The notes beneath the pieces are model-generated. The model did no database searches. It had not been told where the DNA came from and was given only the letters and a program-made list of their open reading frames with translations. This document shows, one piece after another, positions 50,901 to 55,430 of a DNA stretch of 64,000 nt. Position numbers and translations under genes: made by a program. The stretch comes from Liolophura sinensis (taxonomy: Eukaryota; Mollusca; Polyplacophora; Chitonida; Chitonidae). The first letter of the stretch is position 1. Every line of letters begins with the position of its first letter. The DNA is taken from positions 2,602,160-2,666,159 of the forward strand of contig NC_088298.1 of NCBI RefSeq assembly GCF_032854445.1, given 5' to 3'.

Positions 50901-52058
50901 CCATTTTCTTAGTTGAGTTAATTGCATTTATTCATCTTTGCCTTTGTTCGTATTTGTTTTTATGACGCTGCTTCGCTTTGATTGCACTTTGATGCTTTTA
51001 GTTCCTCTGATTAGATGTCTAGTTACTTTGTAGAAGGTAACTAGATGACTTTCCTATCAACAGCTGGAAACCTAACGTCTTCTAATAACGCTGTTTAGAA
51101 GCCTATGTAGGTGGTAGTAATTTCTAGTTTTTGTTAACAAAATTGCTTTTGTCGCTGGCAGTATCTGTTGCTGCTCTTGCTTGCCCAAGACATTCAACAT
51201 GAAATCTGGCTTCAGAACGCTGGGCTTCCTGGCTAATGATTATTTCGCTTGTCTTCGGCCTGGGGCTTTTTTTTTCTATTTGTCTGAAACGTCAGCTTCT
51301 GACCTCTGAACAGCTTGGCTTTCTAACCTCTGTTCGCTGGACCTTGGCAAAATGCTGTCTTTATTCCACAAGGTAAGGTAATCCTTGATTGCTGGTGTTT
51401 AGGGGAAGCCTCTGCTGCAGACAATGGTCAGGATGTGGCTCCTGAAGCTGAGGATTCTGCTGAACAGGCCCTTCAAGATGAGTCACCTAAAGCTGAATCA
51501 ACTGAGCAACGAGAAACACCTGAGCAACAAGCATCGTCTGAGCAACAAGCATCGCCTGAGCAACAAGCATCCTCTGAGCAACAAGCATCGTCTGAGCAAC
51601 AAGCATCGTCTGAGCAACAAGCATCGCCTGAGCAACAAGAATCGCCTGAGCAGGAAACATCGTCTGAGCAACAAGCATCTTCTGAGCAACAAGTATCGTC
51701 TGAGCAACAAGCGACAGATGAGCAACAAGCATCGTCTGAGCAAAATCCGGATGAGCAACAAGCTGTAAGTGAACAGCAGGACATGAGTCAGGAGCAGTCC
51801 GCAGGTGAACAAGCTGCAGGTGAACAAGCTGCAGGTGAACAAGCCGCAGATGACCCGCAAACCACCGGTGAGCAAGAAGGAGCGGTCGAACAACAAGCAT
51901 CAAGCGACCAACAAGCCAAATCTGAAGAGACAAAACCAGATGAGCAGAACATATCGAATATCGAGCAAACTGAGACAGGATCGCCTGAAGAAAAGTCTAG
52001 CGATACGCAACAGCAGTCGACAGAGGATAAACCAAGGGAAGAACAAACTGCGCAATAA
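11903..52058 (+). CDS. NME8: NME8/TXNDC3-like: thioredoxin + three NDK domains + acidic tail (~24 exons)
   Basis: Joined exons: 11903-11993, 12655-12758, 13716-13787, 14655-14771, 18757-18835, 20917-20982, 21845-21924, 22580-22672, 25243-25397, 26426-26500, 27008-27117, 28210-28354, 28655-28762, 29783-29929, 31517-31661, 32154-32261, 33001-33131, 35410-35454, 36083-36305, 37173-37232, 43943-44026, 47277-47312, 47453-47494, 51403-52058. Thioredoxin domain ~10-115, acidic linker, NDK1 ~180-325, NDK2 ~331-470, NDK3 ~470-609, then an Asp/Glu/Gln/Ser-rich tail to ~990. This domain order is known from NME8/TXNDC3 and from sea urchin IC1 and ascidian IC3 of the outer dynein arm, so a ciliary/flagellar axonemal role is inferred. 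All three NDK domains keep the HGSD histidine motif. The thioredoxin motif reads WAGPC, so the first cysteine is lost. Three one-base breaks in exons 14 and 19 may be assembly errors or real damage. The assignment is firm through exon 17; tail exon choice is less certain. Confidence 0.88.
12015..12335 (+). mobile_element. SINE family B copy
   Basis: Shares with 28375-28625 and the complement of 61920-62262 a GACCTGGGA-like B-box region, TTGCTGCCTTGCTTGG(C/T)..CTCAG, ATGTCTGGTGTCTT and a tail AAAATTGTCAAGTGCGATGT. It sits in intron 1 close to the exon 1 donor. Confidence 0.7.
12482..12562 (+). repeat. 29-bp tandem repeat, ~3 copies
   Basis: Unit begins AATGCTATCTGTTGTATAAT. Intronic (intron 1). 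Confidence 0.8.
12655..12758 (+). CDS. NME8: Exon 2: thioredoxin active-site exon
   Basis: Acceptor TTATACAG, donor ATT|GTGAGT; phases 1 to 0. Encodes VVDVYQEWAGPCAAMV and the following helix (residues ~31-65). The active-site motif is WAGPC instead of the usual WCGPC, with codon GCA where the first cysteine should be. Confidence 0.9.
13305..13470 (+). repeat. Dispersed repeat family C, degraded copy
   Basis: Contains CATGACTAAGTTATTAATTT, TGAGAGTTCTGTT, TTCAGCACCAAAACTAACAT and TTATGGCATTTG, in the same order as the copies at 10372 and 42780. Confidence 0.45.
13490..13690 (+). repeat. Dispersed repeat family F, copy 1
   Basis: Aligns with 21345-21545: shared GGTGTTTATTCAAGCAT, TTCTGAAGGTATTATTCTGT and GATAAATTGCACTGA blocks, ending in a TTTCATNTGG-like stretch. 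Copies lie in introns 2 and 6. Class unknown. Confidence 0.65.
13716..13787 (+). CDS. NME8: Exon 3: thioredoxin core
   Basis: Acceptor TGTACAG, donor GCC|GTAAGT; 72 bp, phase 0 at both ends. Encodes residues 66-89 (AKADTIDALEKYRGRCEPCF...), including the cis-proline-region motif EPCFLYIA, where human NME8 has a similar CEPVFLF. Confidence 0.9.
14655..14771 (+). CDS. NME8: Exon 4: end of thioredoxin domain
   Basis: Acceptor TGTTGTAG, donor GAG|GTCAGT; 117 bp, phase 0 at both ends. Encodes residues 90-128, starting SGVLVGVIRGANCPLV (last strand and helix of the fold). A 3.3-kb minisatellite starts at its donor. Confidence 0.9.
14762..18040 (+). repeat. 80/88-bp minisatellite, ~39 copies, seeded at the exon 4 donor
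   Basis: Two interleaved unit lengths, about 80 and 88 bp, differ by an 8-base TGCTATTG-type insert. Landmarks are GATGTAGACATTGTGCCATA, ACACCAACTTCTTTCTTCT and TTCATGATGAGTTTAAGGAA. The first unit overlaps the last ~10 bases of exon 4 and its donor (GGAAAGAG|GTCAGTGTGCTA); later units carry the derived GGAAAGATGTCAGTGTGCTA. One unit near 15440 keeps the GAGGTCAGT form. Confidence 0.93.
18757..18835 (+). CDS. NME8: Exon 5: linker, acidic
   Basis: Acceptor TTGACAG, donor GGAG|GTCAGT; phases 0 to 1. Encodes residues ~129-154, IKDPLLAELDSRDEF followed by an acidic EDEERSDEEEG stretch between the thioredoxin and first NDK domains. Confidence 0.85.
18845..19445 (+). repeat. Tandem repeats after exon 5 (29-bp core, ~10 copies)
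   Basis: A diffuse TACTCA-rich zone (18845-19165) grades into a clean 29-bp array at ~19170-19445 with unit TACTCACTACTCATCTGTTT + GTGTAGCTG. It starts about 10 bases after the exon 5 donor, but unlike the arrays after exons 8 and 14 it contains no clear exon copy. Confidence 0.85.
20022..20160 (+). mobile_element. SINE family A, 3' half
   Basis: Starts AGGTCTGTCAGCAACCTGG, includes CCACCATAATGCTGGCCGCC and ends AAAACACCAATC-(AAAT)n. The tRNA-like head is missing. Intron 5. Confidence 0.85.
20917..20982 (+). CDS. NME8: Exon 6: linker before NDK1
   Basis: Acceptor TGTCTTTCAG, donor GAAG|GTAGAC; 66 bp, phase 1 at both ends. Encodes residues ~155-176, DRQLHYKGEIINFDDDLLEM. Confidence 0.82.
21345..21545 (+). 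repeat. Dispersed repeat family F, copy 2
   Basis: Partner of 13490-13690, with the same GTGTTTATTCAAGCAT and TTCTGAAGGTATTATTCTGT blocks and a divergent centre. Confidence 0.65.
21845..21924 (+). CDS. NME8: Exon 7: start of NDK1
   Basis: Acceptor TTTTGTGCAG, donor GAG|GTATGT; phases 1 to 0. Encodes residues ~177-203 with the first NDK strand, VTVAIIKPDAVKAG; the KPDA lysine helps bind nucleotide in this family. Its donor seeds the next array. Confidence 0.92.
21910..22440 (+). repeat. ~52-57-bp minisatellite, ~9 copies, seeded at the exon 7 donor
   Basis: The first unit is ATGGCAGAG|GTATGTGAGATAGAAATAC; later units read ATGGCTGAGG(T/C)ATGTGAGATAG, so the last ~9 exon bases, the donor and ~45 intron bases repeat. 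Several units keep an intact GAG|GTATGTGAG donor. Confidence 0.88.
22580..22672 (+). CDS. NME8: Exon 8: NDK1 helix exon
   Basis: Acceptor CTGTTTCAG, donor GAG|GTATAA; 93 bp, phase 0 at both ends. Encodes residues 204-234, MREAGIEIIADEERSLTEEE and the following AREFYSHLEGE. Its 3' 36 bases are the source of the array that follows. Confidence 0.92.
22637..25159 (+). repeat. 53-bp minisatellite, ~46 copies, made of the exon 8 end plus donor
   Basis: Each unit contains about 36 bases copied from the end of exon 8 (AGCCAGGGAGTTCTACTCTC then ACCTTGAGGGAGAG) followed by GTAT and ~13 intron bases (ACTACTGAATACTGT). Variants are TGTGGGAGAG for TGAGGGAGAG, TCCACT or TCAACT for TCTACT, and occasional one-base indels. 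Most units keep GAGAG|GTATAC as a possible 5' splice site, and CTGTAG just before the exon-like part could act as an acceptor. Confidence 0.95.
25160..25195 (+). pseudogene. Partial copy of the exon 9 start
   Basis: The 36 bases match the first 36 of exon 9 at 25243 (GAGTTTTTCGAGGATTT, then AATCA, then ATGACCAG), with a few changes. They are joined directly, through a shared GAG, to the last exon-8-derived minisatellite unit with no intron between. No acceptor is preserved in front. Confidence 0.75.
25243..25397 (+). CDS. NME8: Exon 9: NDK1 centre
   Basis: Acceptor ATGTTTCAG, donor AAAG|GTTAGG; 155 bp, phases 0 to 2. Encodes residues ~235-286 with EFFEDLIKFMTSG, VLVLTKG and the WRHLIGPT-SVEEAKESAPE block typical of NDK domains. 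Confidence 0.92.
25646..25858 (+). mobile_element. SINE family A copy
   Basis: Body plus tail: CTGGCCGTACATGAGATAGT, CTCTGCCCGGTTTTCTCCCA, then the ATTCTTGAGTACGGCGTAAA tail and (AAAT)n. Head degraded. Intron 9. Confidence 0.82.
26150..26195. repeat. Perfect 16-bp inverted repeat (hairpin)
   Basis: CATGATCACATGATCA at 26150-26165 is exactly complementary to TGATCATGTGATCATG at 26180-26195, with a 14-base loop. Each arm is itself nearly palindromic. Intronic; function unknown. Confidence 0.85.
26426..26500 (+). CDS. NME8: Exon 10: NDK1 active site
   Basis: Acceptor CTCTTCAG, donor AGCAG|GTAAAT; 75 bp, phase 2 at both ends. Encodes residues ~286-311: SLRAKFGSGSFMNALHGSDS. The HGSD histidine is the residue phosphorylated in active NDK enzymes, so NDK1 looks catalytically competent by motif. 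Confidence 0.93.
27008..27117 (+). CDS. NME8: Exon 11: NDK1-NDK2 junction
   Basis: Acceptor TTTGACAG, donor AAAG|GTAAGA; 110 bp, phases 2 to 1. Encodes ~311-347: the end of NDK1 (ELAFFFPN), a short linker, and the first NDK2 strand TLALIRPDAFRISK. Confidence 0.93.
27479..27628 (+). mobile_element. SINE family A, 3' half
   Basis: GGGAAGGTCTGCCAGCAACC through GTTTCCTCCCACCATAATTC to the AAAACACCAATC-(AGAT/AAAT)n tail. Intron 11. Confidence 0.87.
28210..28354 (+). CDS. NME8: Exon 12: NDK2 helix exon
   Basis: Acceptor GTGTACAG, donor CCAG|GTACTT; 145 bp, phases 1 to 2. Encodes ~348-395: DEILEKIKDAGFQVALQKVV, then the KEQAEEFYKEH and FEELTNRMS segments. Same length and phases as exon 15. Confidence 0.93.
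28375..28625 (+). mobile_element. SINE family B copy
   Basis: Head-like GGCCTACTCGTTAGAGCCTC, B-box-like GGGATCAAGCCTGGG, then TTGTTGCCTTGCTTGGTGCT and a tail AAAATTGTCAAGTACGACGT. Only about 20 bases past the exon 12 donor. Confidence 0.75.
28655..28762 (+). CDS. NME8: Exon 13: NDK2 centre
   Basis: Acceptor TGTTTACAG, donor ACAG|GTGAGA; 108 bp, phase 2 at both ends. Encodes ~396-431: SGPLLALGLAREDAVESWRN, then LLGPKDVQQAKEEAPD. Same length and phases as exon 16. Confidence 0.93.
29105..29470 (+). repeat. Dispersed repeat family D, copy 1
   Basis: Aligns with 58935-59350 over several hundred bases. Shared landmarks include GTGATAG(T/C)TGGCA, AGTTTACC, ATGCA(T/C)AAATAGCA, TTGCAATTT, GATGTCACTG-like, ACATCA/ACGTCACATTAAA and ACAGGCCTC/ACAAGGCCTC. 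Class unknown. Intron 13. Confidence 0.6.
29783..29929 (+). CDS. NME8: Exon 14: NDK2 active site and NDK3 start, two frame breaks
   Basis: Acceptor GTGTTACAG, donor AAAG|GTACGT; 147 bp as given. Reading needs three frames: SLRAQYS, then DETAINQLHGSDS...QQELDFFSP (with the NDK2 catalytic histidine), then MQQTVAVIKPDAYGTK (first NDK3 strand). Breaks lie at about 29800-29803 and in the CCCC run at 29877-29880; each fits one missing base. Adding two bases gives exactly the phase (1) that exon 15 needs, and matches exon 11's role. Homopolymer undercalling could explain at least the second. If real, the gene would be truncated after NDK1 and most of NDK2. Confidence 0.85.
29893..30825 (+). repeat. 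35-36-bp minisatellite, ~25 copies, made of the exon 14 end plus donor
   Basis: The unit GTTATCAAACCAGACACCTA + CGGTACAAATGGTGA copies the last ~31 bases of exon 14 (the VIKPDAYGTK codons) plus the donor GT. Early units keep AAAAG|GTAAGT; later ones read AAATG|GTGAGT or AAATG|GTGTGT. Early copies are more diverged than the run from ~30400 on. Confidence 0.95.
30945..31278 (+). repeat. 20-bp minisatellite, ~16 copies, acceptor-like
   Basis: The unit TTAATTTACTCAGCACAGAG (sometimes ACCCAG) carries a pyrimidine-containing ATTTACTCAG followed by CACAG. It lies in the same intron as the exon-14-derived donor array and ~240 bases before the true exon 15 acceptor. Confidence 0.93.
31517..31661 (+). 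CDS. NME8: Exon 15: NDK3 helix exon
   Basis: Acceptor TTTCTGCAG, donor TCAG|GTGACC; 145 bp, phases 1 to 2. Encodes ~482-529: DEIVQKIHEAGFRIAARKET, then REIAEQFYADQKG and FDDLVEHMI. Confidence 0.93.
32154..32261 (+). CDS. NME8: Exon 16: NDK3 centre
   Basis: Acceptor TTTCCCCCCAG, donor AACAC|GTAAGT; 108 bp, phase 2 at both ends. Encodes ~530-565: SGPTHFMVLSREDAVDGWRS, then MLGPKDPEKAKEEAPN. Confidence 0.93.
32604..32745 (+). mobile_element. SINE family A, degraded 3' half
   Basis: GGAAGGTCTGACAGCAGCTT, CCCCACTGTAATGCTAGCAG, then AAGTGAAATATTCTTGAGTA and an altered tail AAACGCAAGTCAAATAAG. Intron 16. Confidence 0.8.
33001..33131 (+). CDS. NME8: Exon 17: NDK3 active site, end of folded core
   Basis: Acceptor CTGTTTAAG, donor AAAG|GTAGTC; 131 bp, phases 2 to 1. 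Encodes ~566-609: TIRALYGTDIKQNAVHGSDD, then EKAKQGIQMIFGDLEF. The HGSD histidine is kept, and the sequence leaves the NDK family after DLEF. Confidence 0.92.
33926..34237 (+). mobile_element. SINE family A with internal ~103-bp tandem duplication
   Basis: A segment from CTTTCCGGCCGTATGTGGGA to CACCATAATACTAG occurs twice in tandem (about 33971-34073 and 34074-34173) with essentially no differences, followed by a single tail ending in (AAAT)n. Intron 17. Confidence 0.88.
35410..35454 (+). CDS. NME8: Exon 18: tail mini-exon
   Basis: Acceptor TTTTGACAG, donor ACAG|GTGGGG; 45 bp, phase 1 at both ends. Encodes GDKAKKTDDTSADKT, a short polar segment beginning the C-terminal tail. Confidence 0.75.
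35675..35775 (+). repeat. 31-bp tandem repeat, ~3 copies
   Basis: Unit AACGTACCAAAGTACTTGCA + TGTACACATGT. Intron 18. Confidence 0.85.
36083..36305 (+). CDS. NME8: Exon 19: Gln/Glu-rich tail exon, one frame break
   Basis: Acceptor TTTCAAACAG, donor ACAG|GTACGT; 223 bp. Encodes a ~70-residue tail segment rich in QE, SQ and AQ (ESQQAVETQQ..., AQESTEGQ..., EAQQETQES). As given it ends at TGA 36292-36294 after ...QDSSH. Dropping one base, for example from the CCC at 36287-36289, carries the frame on as ...STEEKT and ends in phase 1, matching the next exons. Either one extra base (error or mutation) or a real stop that makes a shorter isoform. Confidence 0.78.
36373..36500 (+). mobile_element. 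SINE family A, 3' half
   Basis: GTGGGAAGGTCTGGCAGCAA, CTCCCACCATAATGCAGGCT, then the ATTCTTGAGTACGGCATAAA tail and (AAAT)n. Intron 19. Confidence 0.85.
36540..36682 (+). mobile_element. SINE family A, degraded copy
   Basis: GTACATGGGAAGATCTGCGA, ATCTGCCCGATTTCCTTCCA, then a shortened tail GAAATATTAGACGTAAAACT. About 40 bases after the previous copy, in the same orientation. Confidence 0.8.
37173..37232 (+). CDS. NME8: Exon 20: acidic cassette exon
   Basis: Acceptor GTGCTGAAG (or three bases later), donor ATCG|GTATGA; 60 bp, phase 1 at both ends. Encodes EVVDEVDGHAYEEDFQPEPI. Strong coding character and correct phase, but the acceptor has a poor pyrimidine tract. Confidence 0.65.
37720..37880 (+). 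repeat. Short tandem repeat (~32 bp), ~5 copies
   Basis: Units built from GCATGTCAACCCTAGCTAGT and ATGCACGT. Intron 20. Confidence 0.8.
38050..38180 (+). repeat. ~35-40-bp tandem repeat, ~3 copies
   Basis: Unit AGTAGATGAAGTATAAACAT + GTTTAGACAGAAATT. Intron 20. Confidence 0.8.
38550..38664 (+). mobile_element. SINE family A, 5' part only
   Basis: Head and body (AGTGACCCAGCGGCC, B-box-like GAGTTCAAGTCC, AGCAACCTGTGGATGGTAGT) stop abruptly after GTGGGTT; no tail follows. Interrupted or 3' truncated. Confidence 0.65.
39766..39828 (+). CDS. NME8: Possible extra tail exon
   Basis: Acceptor ATAGGCAG, donor AACG|GTAAAG; 63 bp, phase 1 at both ends, so it would fit between exons 20 and 21. Encodes DIKEDNGSDKAQKE followed by LVVFHGN. 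The first half resembles the tail, the second half does not. Could be chance. Confidence 0.3.
41065..42775 (+). repeat. 77-bp minisatellite, ~22 copies
   Basis: Unit begins ATCCATGTGAACAAGTACAG and includes CTCAACCACCCACCAACCCT and CCCATACACTGATGACAACC. Units are nearly identical apart from CACACACTG/CATACACTG, CCCCCATC/CCACCAAC and GATGAC/GATAAC, so homogenisation is recent. Intron between tail exons 20 and 21. Confidence 0.95.
42780..43010 (+). repeat. Dispersed repeat family C, copy 2
   Basis: Starts GGAAAAATGATTATAATAAC within ~10 bases of the 77-bp array and shares the landmark order of the 10372 copy. Confidence 0.65.
43943..44046 (+). CDS. NME8: Exon 21: Glu-rich exon, GC donor or alternative end
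   Basis: Acceptor TGGTCCTCAG; in phase 1 it reads EEEAEDEDWYEEDPESYEEE and on through a Glu run. Two outcomes fit. Splicing at 44026 with a GC donor (GAAG|GCCAGT, one base from the GTCAGT donors of exons 4 and 5) gives an 84-bp phase-1 exon like its neighbours. Alternatively, reading on gives GQSVVP and TAG at 44044-44046, an alternative C terminus. Confidence 0.6.
44160..45095 (+). repeat. 25-bp minisatellite, ~36 copies
   Basis: Unit GTTTGTGTAATGGGTGGTGT + GTGTG, with ATG/GTG and TGATG variants and a few compound units. GT-rich. Starts ~115 bases after exon 21. Confidence 0.95.
45096..46195 (+). repeat. 47-bp minisatellite, ~23 copies
   Basis: Unit GTGATGAGATATGGTCTTTA + CTGCCTTTGATGTCTGAGGT + CCTTGTT; over ten consecutive units look identical. 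Directly abuts the 25-bp array. Confidence 0.95.
46215..46520 (+). repeat. ~92-bp tandem repeat, ~3 copies
   Basis: Unit contains GTTCCTGAGAGCCTCACAAA, GTAATGCATACATGTGG and TTCGTAAT(C/T)(A/G)ATTGATGTGATAG. Third array in a row downstream of exon 21. Confidence 0.88.
47019..47038 (+). repeat. (TA)n microsatellite
   Basis: Short TA run in the intron before exon 22. Confidence 0.85.
47277..47312 (+). CDS. NME8: Exon 22: tail mini-exon
   Basis: Acceptor with a long poly-T tract then CTTCACAG, donor GAAG|GTAAGA; 36 bp, phase 1 at both ends. Encodes DAQTAESETKAE. It ends in KAE like exon 23, suggesting the two mini-exons are duplicates. Confidence 0.75.
47453..47494 (+). CDS. NME8: Exon 23: tail mini-exon
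   Basis: Acceptor TTTCGTTCAG, donor GAAG|GTAGGC; 42 bp, phase 1 at both ends. Encodes DSEQKPEDEEAKAE. Confidence 0.75.
47495..51402 (+). other. Last intron, no recognised content
   Basis: 3.9 kb of AT-rich DNA with poly-T/A runs and no SINE of the families found elsewhere and no tandem array. I saw no convincing further mini-exon. Confidence 0.45.
51403..52058 (+). CDS. NME8: Exon 24: terminal exon with EQQASS coding repeat
   Basis: Acceptor GGTGTTTAG; enters in phase 1 as GEASAADNGQDVAPEAEDSA and runs open to TAA at 52056-52058, about 218 residues. The centre (51525-51745) is an 18-bp coding repeat giving EQQASS/EQQASP hexapeptides, followed by a 15-bp GEQAA repeat (~51804-51848) and a less regular Gln/Glu/Ser-rich end. 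Low complexity and probably disordered. Open on several other frames because of the 3n period; this frame is chosen because it follows the exon phase and continues the acidic composition of earlier tail exons. Confidence 0.8.
51520..51850 (+). repeat. 18-bp (and 15-bp) coding minisatellites
   Basis: About a dozen TCTGAGCAACAAGCATCG-type units, then about three GGTGAACAAGCTGCA units. Copy number changes would keep the reading frame. Confidence 0.93.
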
Positions 52059-52059
52059 A
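52054..52059 (+). terminator. AATAAA polyadenylation signal overlapping the stop codon
   Basis: The TAA stop is embedded in CAATAAAA, giving a canonical AATAAA. If used, the 3' UTR would be only ~10-30 bases. Other AATAAA motifs lie ~2.4 kb and ~2.9 kb downstream. Confidence 0.45.
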
Positions 52060-52179
52060 ACAAACCTTGGTATGCTCTCTGTAATGTTTGTTCTTATACC
52101 GTTTTATTACCTGGACAGAAGCTGTTGATTTTGCTGCAAACCCATGAGCTGCAGTTGTGATCTGTGTCCAGTTTCGAGT

Positions 52180-52770
52180 ACTTAGCGTCTGGTTTGAAGC
52201 ATTGTCCTGTGGTTTTTTGGTTTGCAGTTTTGTCATTCAGTTTGCAGTATTGGTCCTAGAGCTGGGAGTATTATCCTCCGGTTCAGAGTATTTGTTCTCC
52301 GGTTTGGAGTATTGTTCTCGAATTTGTAGGAATAACCTCCAGACGGTAGTATTATCCTCCGCATTAGAGTATTTGTTCTCAATTGGGAGCGTTGTCCTCT
52401 GATTTAGGGTATTTGTCTTAGATTTGGAGTATTTGTTCTCCAGTTTATAGTGTTTGTCTTCGATTTGGAGTATTTGTTTTCCAGTTTATAGTGTTTGTCT
52501 TCGATTTGGAGTATTTGTTCTCCAGTTTATAGTGTTTGTCTTCGGTTTGGACTATTTGTTCTCGGGTTTAGAGTACTTGTCTTCGGTTTGGAGTATTTGT
52601 TCTCCGGTTTAGAGTATTGACCTCCGTTTTGGAGTATTGCCCTCTGGTTGGGAGTTGTCCTACAGTTTGTAGGATTGTCCTCCGGCTTGTGTATTTGTCC
52701 TGTGGTTTGGAGTATTTCGCTCTGGTTTGGAGAGTTATCCTCCAGTGTAGAGTATTTTTCCTCGAGAAGA
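52180..52770 (+). repeat. Degenerate ~20-21-bp tandem repeat
   Basis: Repeated GGTTTGGAGTATTTGTTCTC/GTTTAGAGTATTTGTCTTCG units, partly organised as a 42-bp higher-order unit at ~52420-52560. Begins ~120 bases after the gene's stop codon. Confidence 0.85.
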
Positions 52771-55225
52771 TCCCGTTTGTTTCCTCTCTAATTTTAATTT
52801 TTTTTCTACTGGAAATTGAAATGTTGACGTATTTGTCTTAACATGACACTATGTGGTCGAATTTGTAAGGTCTAAGACCCAGAATTAAGTTTTAAAACGC
52901 CATCACGCCATTCCCACTGGCATCATACAGTTGTTACTCTTATACAAACGATGGTAGCCCTTTGAACAGCAGCCCTTTGTTTAGTCCGTGGGGGAAATCT
53001 TCAAAGCAACAAGAGTTTCATTTAGTAAATATTCTGATTTTTTTTTACCAGTCATTGTAAGCATGAAATGCTGGCGGACTAATTATCATTGTTTCCTTTA
53101 ATCCGAAAACATCATATATTGCATACACGGTGAATTCGTTTCATGATGAGGGCTCCGTCATCTGAAGCCAGATTTCGTTTCATGATGAGGGCTCTGTCAT
53201 CTGAAGCCAGATTCATAGAGTGGGTTATGCATTGTACTGTGGAATTCTTGTAGTAGTTCTACTACTATAATAGTCGAATGAAAACTCCATTTTCATATGA
53301 TTCGTACCTTTCAGCAAAGTGAAATCGGTCGACATTAAAATTATTAACTGGGTATATCATTTGGACAGAGTTTTAAAAAATTGAAATCAATCGAAAAACT
53401 GCGACTTTATGTCGATGGGTTTGTCAGGTACGTGGCGAAGATAGGTGATTTACACCGATTGGACAAAGACAAAATCCCGAGTCTGTTGTTCGATGACATG
53501 GCTAACGAAAAACTTTGTCAAGATAGAAAAAATGGCGTATCCAAGCAATGTTTTAGATTTCAGCAATGCCTGTAAAGAAAATTATAACTGCATGGTGATT
53601 GACTTCACCATTGTTTAAACCAGCTTCCTGCCAATGTTTGCAATTGCATGTCATCAACATTGTTCTTCGATACTGTCACTGTTAAAAGATAACTTTGCCG
53701 TTTGACGTTACTGCCATAAAATACTGCCGTCTCGTGAATGGGGTAAACTAATCTAGGGCTGGATTCGTCAGATGATTGACGAAGAGCTGTGGTACACTCC
53801 AGAGTTCTACATATTCTGGGGTTACTGTGTAGCGGAACATCTGATATTATGTCACGAGTTTAAATTATGAATACGCCTCCTGTGATGAACTTCGTTTTTG
53901 CTGGGATGTTTCTATTTAGATTCTAGCATCGTTGTTAAGTTGTCTGTGCTATTTTATTTGAGATCATCAAACCATCTCCGAAATGGCCCATGGAAAAAGC
54001 AGGTCTGTCTAGGACTAGATATGGTTGAAAAACTGCCGGTGTGGCGTTAAGCCCTAATCACTCATTCATTCCAATCCAAAAAGTCGTACCATTTTAAGAC
54101 TCTTAAGCAGCTGACAATTTTGTAAAAATTTGTAATGAATACATTATTTTTGCCTTAATACGACCGCAGTACAGCCGATACCAGTGTGCAGTGTCTAGGG
54201 ATTTTATTCATCGGTAAAGTTGATGTTTCGTGCAGTGTGTAATGTCAGATTTGTCAAGTAGTACACTTTTGTTATCATTCATTGAACTTTTGATCCATAC
54301 CCTTTCTTTTTTTTTGCATTATTCCGACAAGAAAAATATTACAAATTGTAGGTGTGTAAAGGTGTGTACAGGTGTACTGTTACGCACGTGTGTACAGGCG
54401 TACAGTTGTGCAAGTGTGTAAAGTGTACTGTTGTGCACGTGTGTACAGGTGAACTGTTATGCACATATACGAACTTGTATTGCTCCAATAAAAAACAAAT
54501 AGAAATTCAGTTTAATGCCCATGCAACGTCCATTGTAAACAGATGCATGTTTTTTCTGTGTGCGCATGGCGTATTCTGTTCTAAATGTTGATTATTATTT
54601 TGTTTTTCAGATTAAGCGCCATATGGGATTCGTGAGACGTAGCCTTCAATATATACCCGTCATCAAACTTTGTTTTGTCCTGCGTCAGTTATCATCGTCA
54701 TCACCATTTGGTTTTTGTAATTTTATTTTCAAACCACTTCATTTCTGTATATTCAGATTTTAACTTAAAAGTTTTCCTGCTTAAGTGTGAAAAACTATTG
54801 CATTTCTGCTGATGTTTTACAAGATGGCGTCGACACCTGACGGCATTCCGTTCTATTACTGTAAAAAAAAAAACAGTCTAAAACTTCATCCAAATTGAGC
54901 CACACTGTGATATGAAAATCTTTACAGACCATGTACATTTGTATTTATTGAAAATAAAATTTATGTATAGACATTTAACCATTGGACTTCCTGTAAACTG
55001 CTTTGTTGTCCTCTGCACATTTATAGTAGATTTAAATTTAAGACTATTCTGTATTTATTGCTTGGCTGGATTCCGTGCGTTAATAGTACAGGTTTGAGAT
55101 TATCCAGTTCTTTATCTAAGTACTAAAAACTCCACACACTCCTAGAATACTTTGATTTTTTGATGCGATTTATTTGTTTACTTGATACATTGGGGAATTA
55201 ACCTGTTAATTTCTGGGATTCGAAG
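52771..55225. other. Non-coding stretch downstream of the gene
   Basis: Includes a ~40-bp direct duplication (53125-53210, TTTCGTTTCATGATGAGGGC) and a short GTGTGTACAGGTGTACTGTT-type repeat at ~54350-54455. The 64-residue frame at 53381-53575 has no recognised motif. Confidence 0.45.
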
Positions 55226-55430
55226 ATTTGACTTGATTGATTGATTGGTGTTTTACGCCGTAATCAAGAATATTTCAAGAAACGCACGACCATCTGCAGG
55301 TTGCTGATAGACCTTCACACGTACGGCCGGAGATGAAGCCAGCACGAGCTGGACTAACGCTGACCACATCGCTGTCCAACTCGGCCACGGAGTCCCCTGG
55401 CTTAGAAGACGAGTTGAGAGGGACAGCTCC
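55226..55430 (-). mobile_element. SINE family A copy
   Basis: Complement of the tail (TTGATTGGTGTTTTACGCCG, AAGAATATTTC) and body (ACGACCATCTGCAGGTTGCT, ACGGCCGGAGATGAAGCCAG) followed by a head-like part near 55380-55400. It meets another tRNA-like SINE on the opposite strand. Confidence 0.8.

Noticed and set aside
51473-51933. Cys-, Leu- or Lys/Asn-rich frames over the terminal exon
   Set aside because: Shadows of the 18-bp coding repeat. Only the EQQASS frame continues the exon phase and tail composition.
53381-53575. 64-residue frame (IEKLRLYVDGFVRYVAK...)
   Set aside because: Looks somewhat protein-like, but I recognise no family, there is no splice context, and it is isolated.
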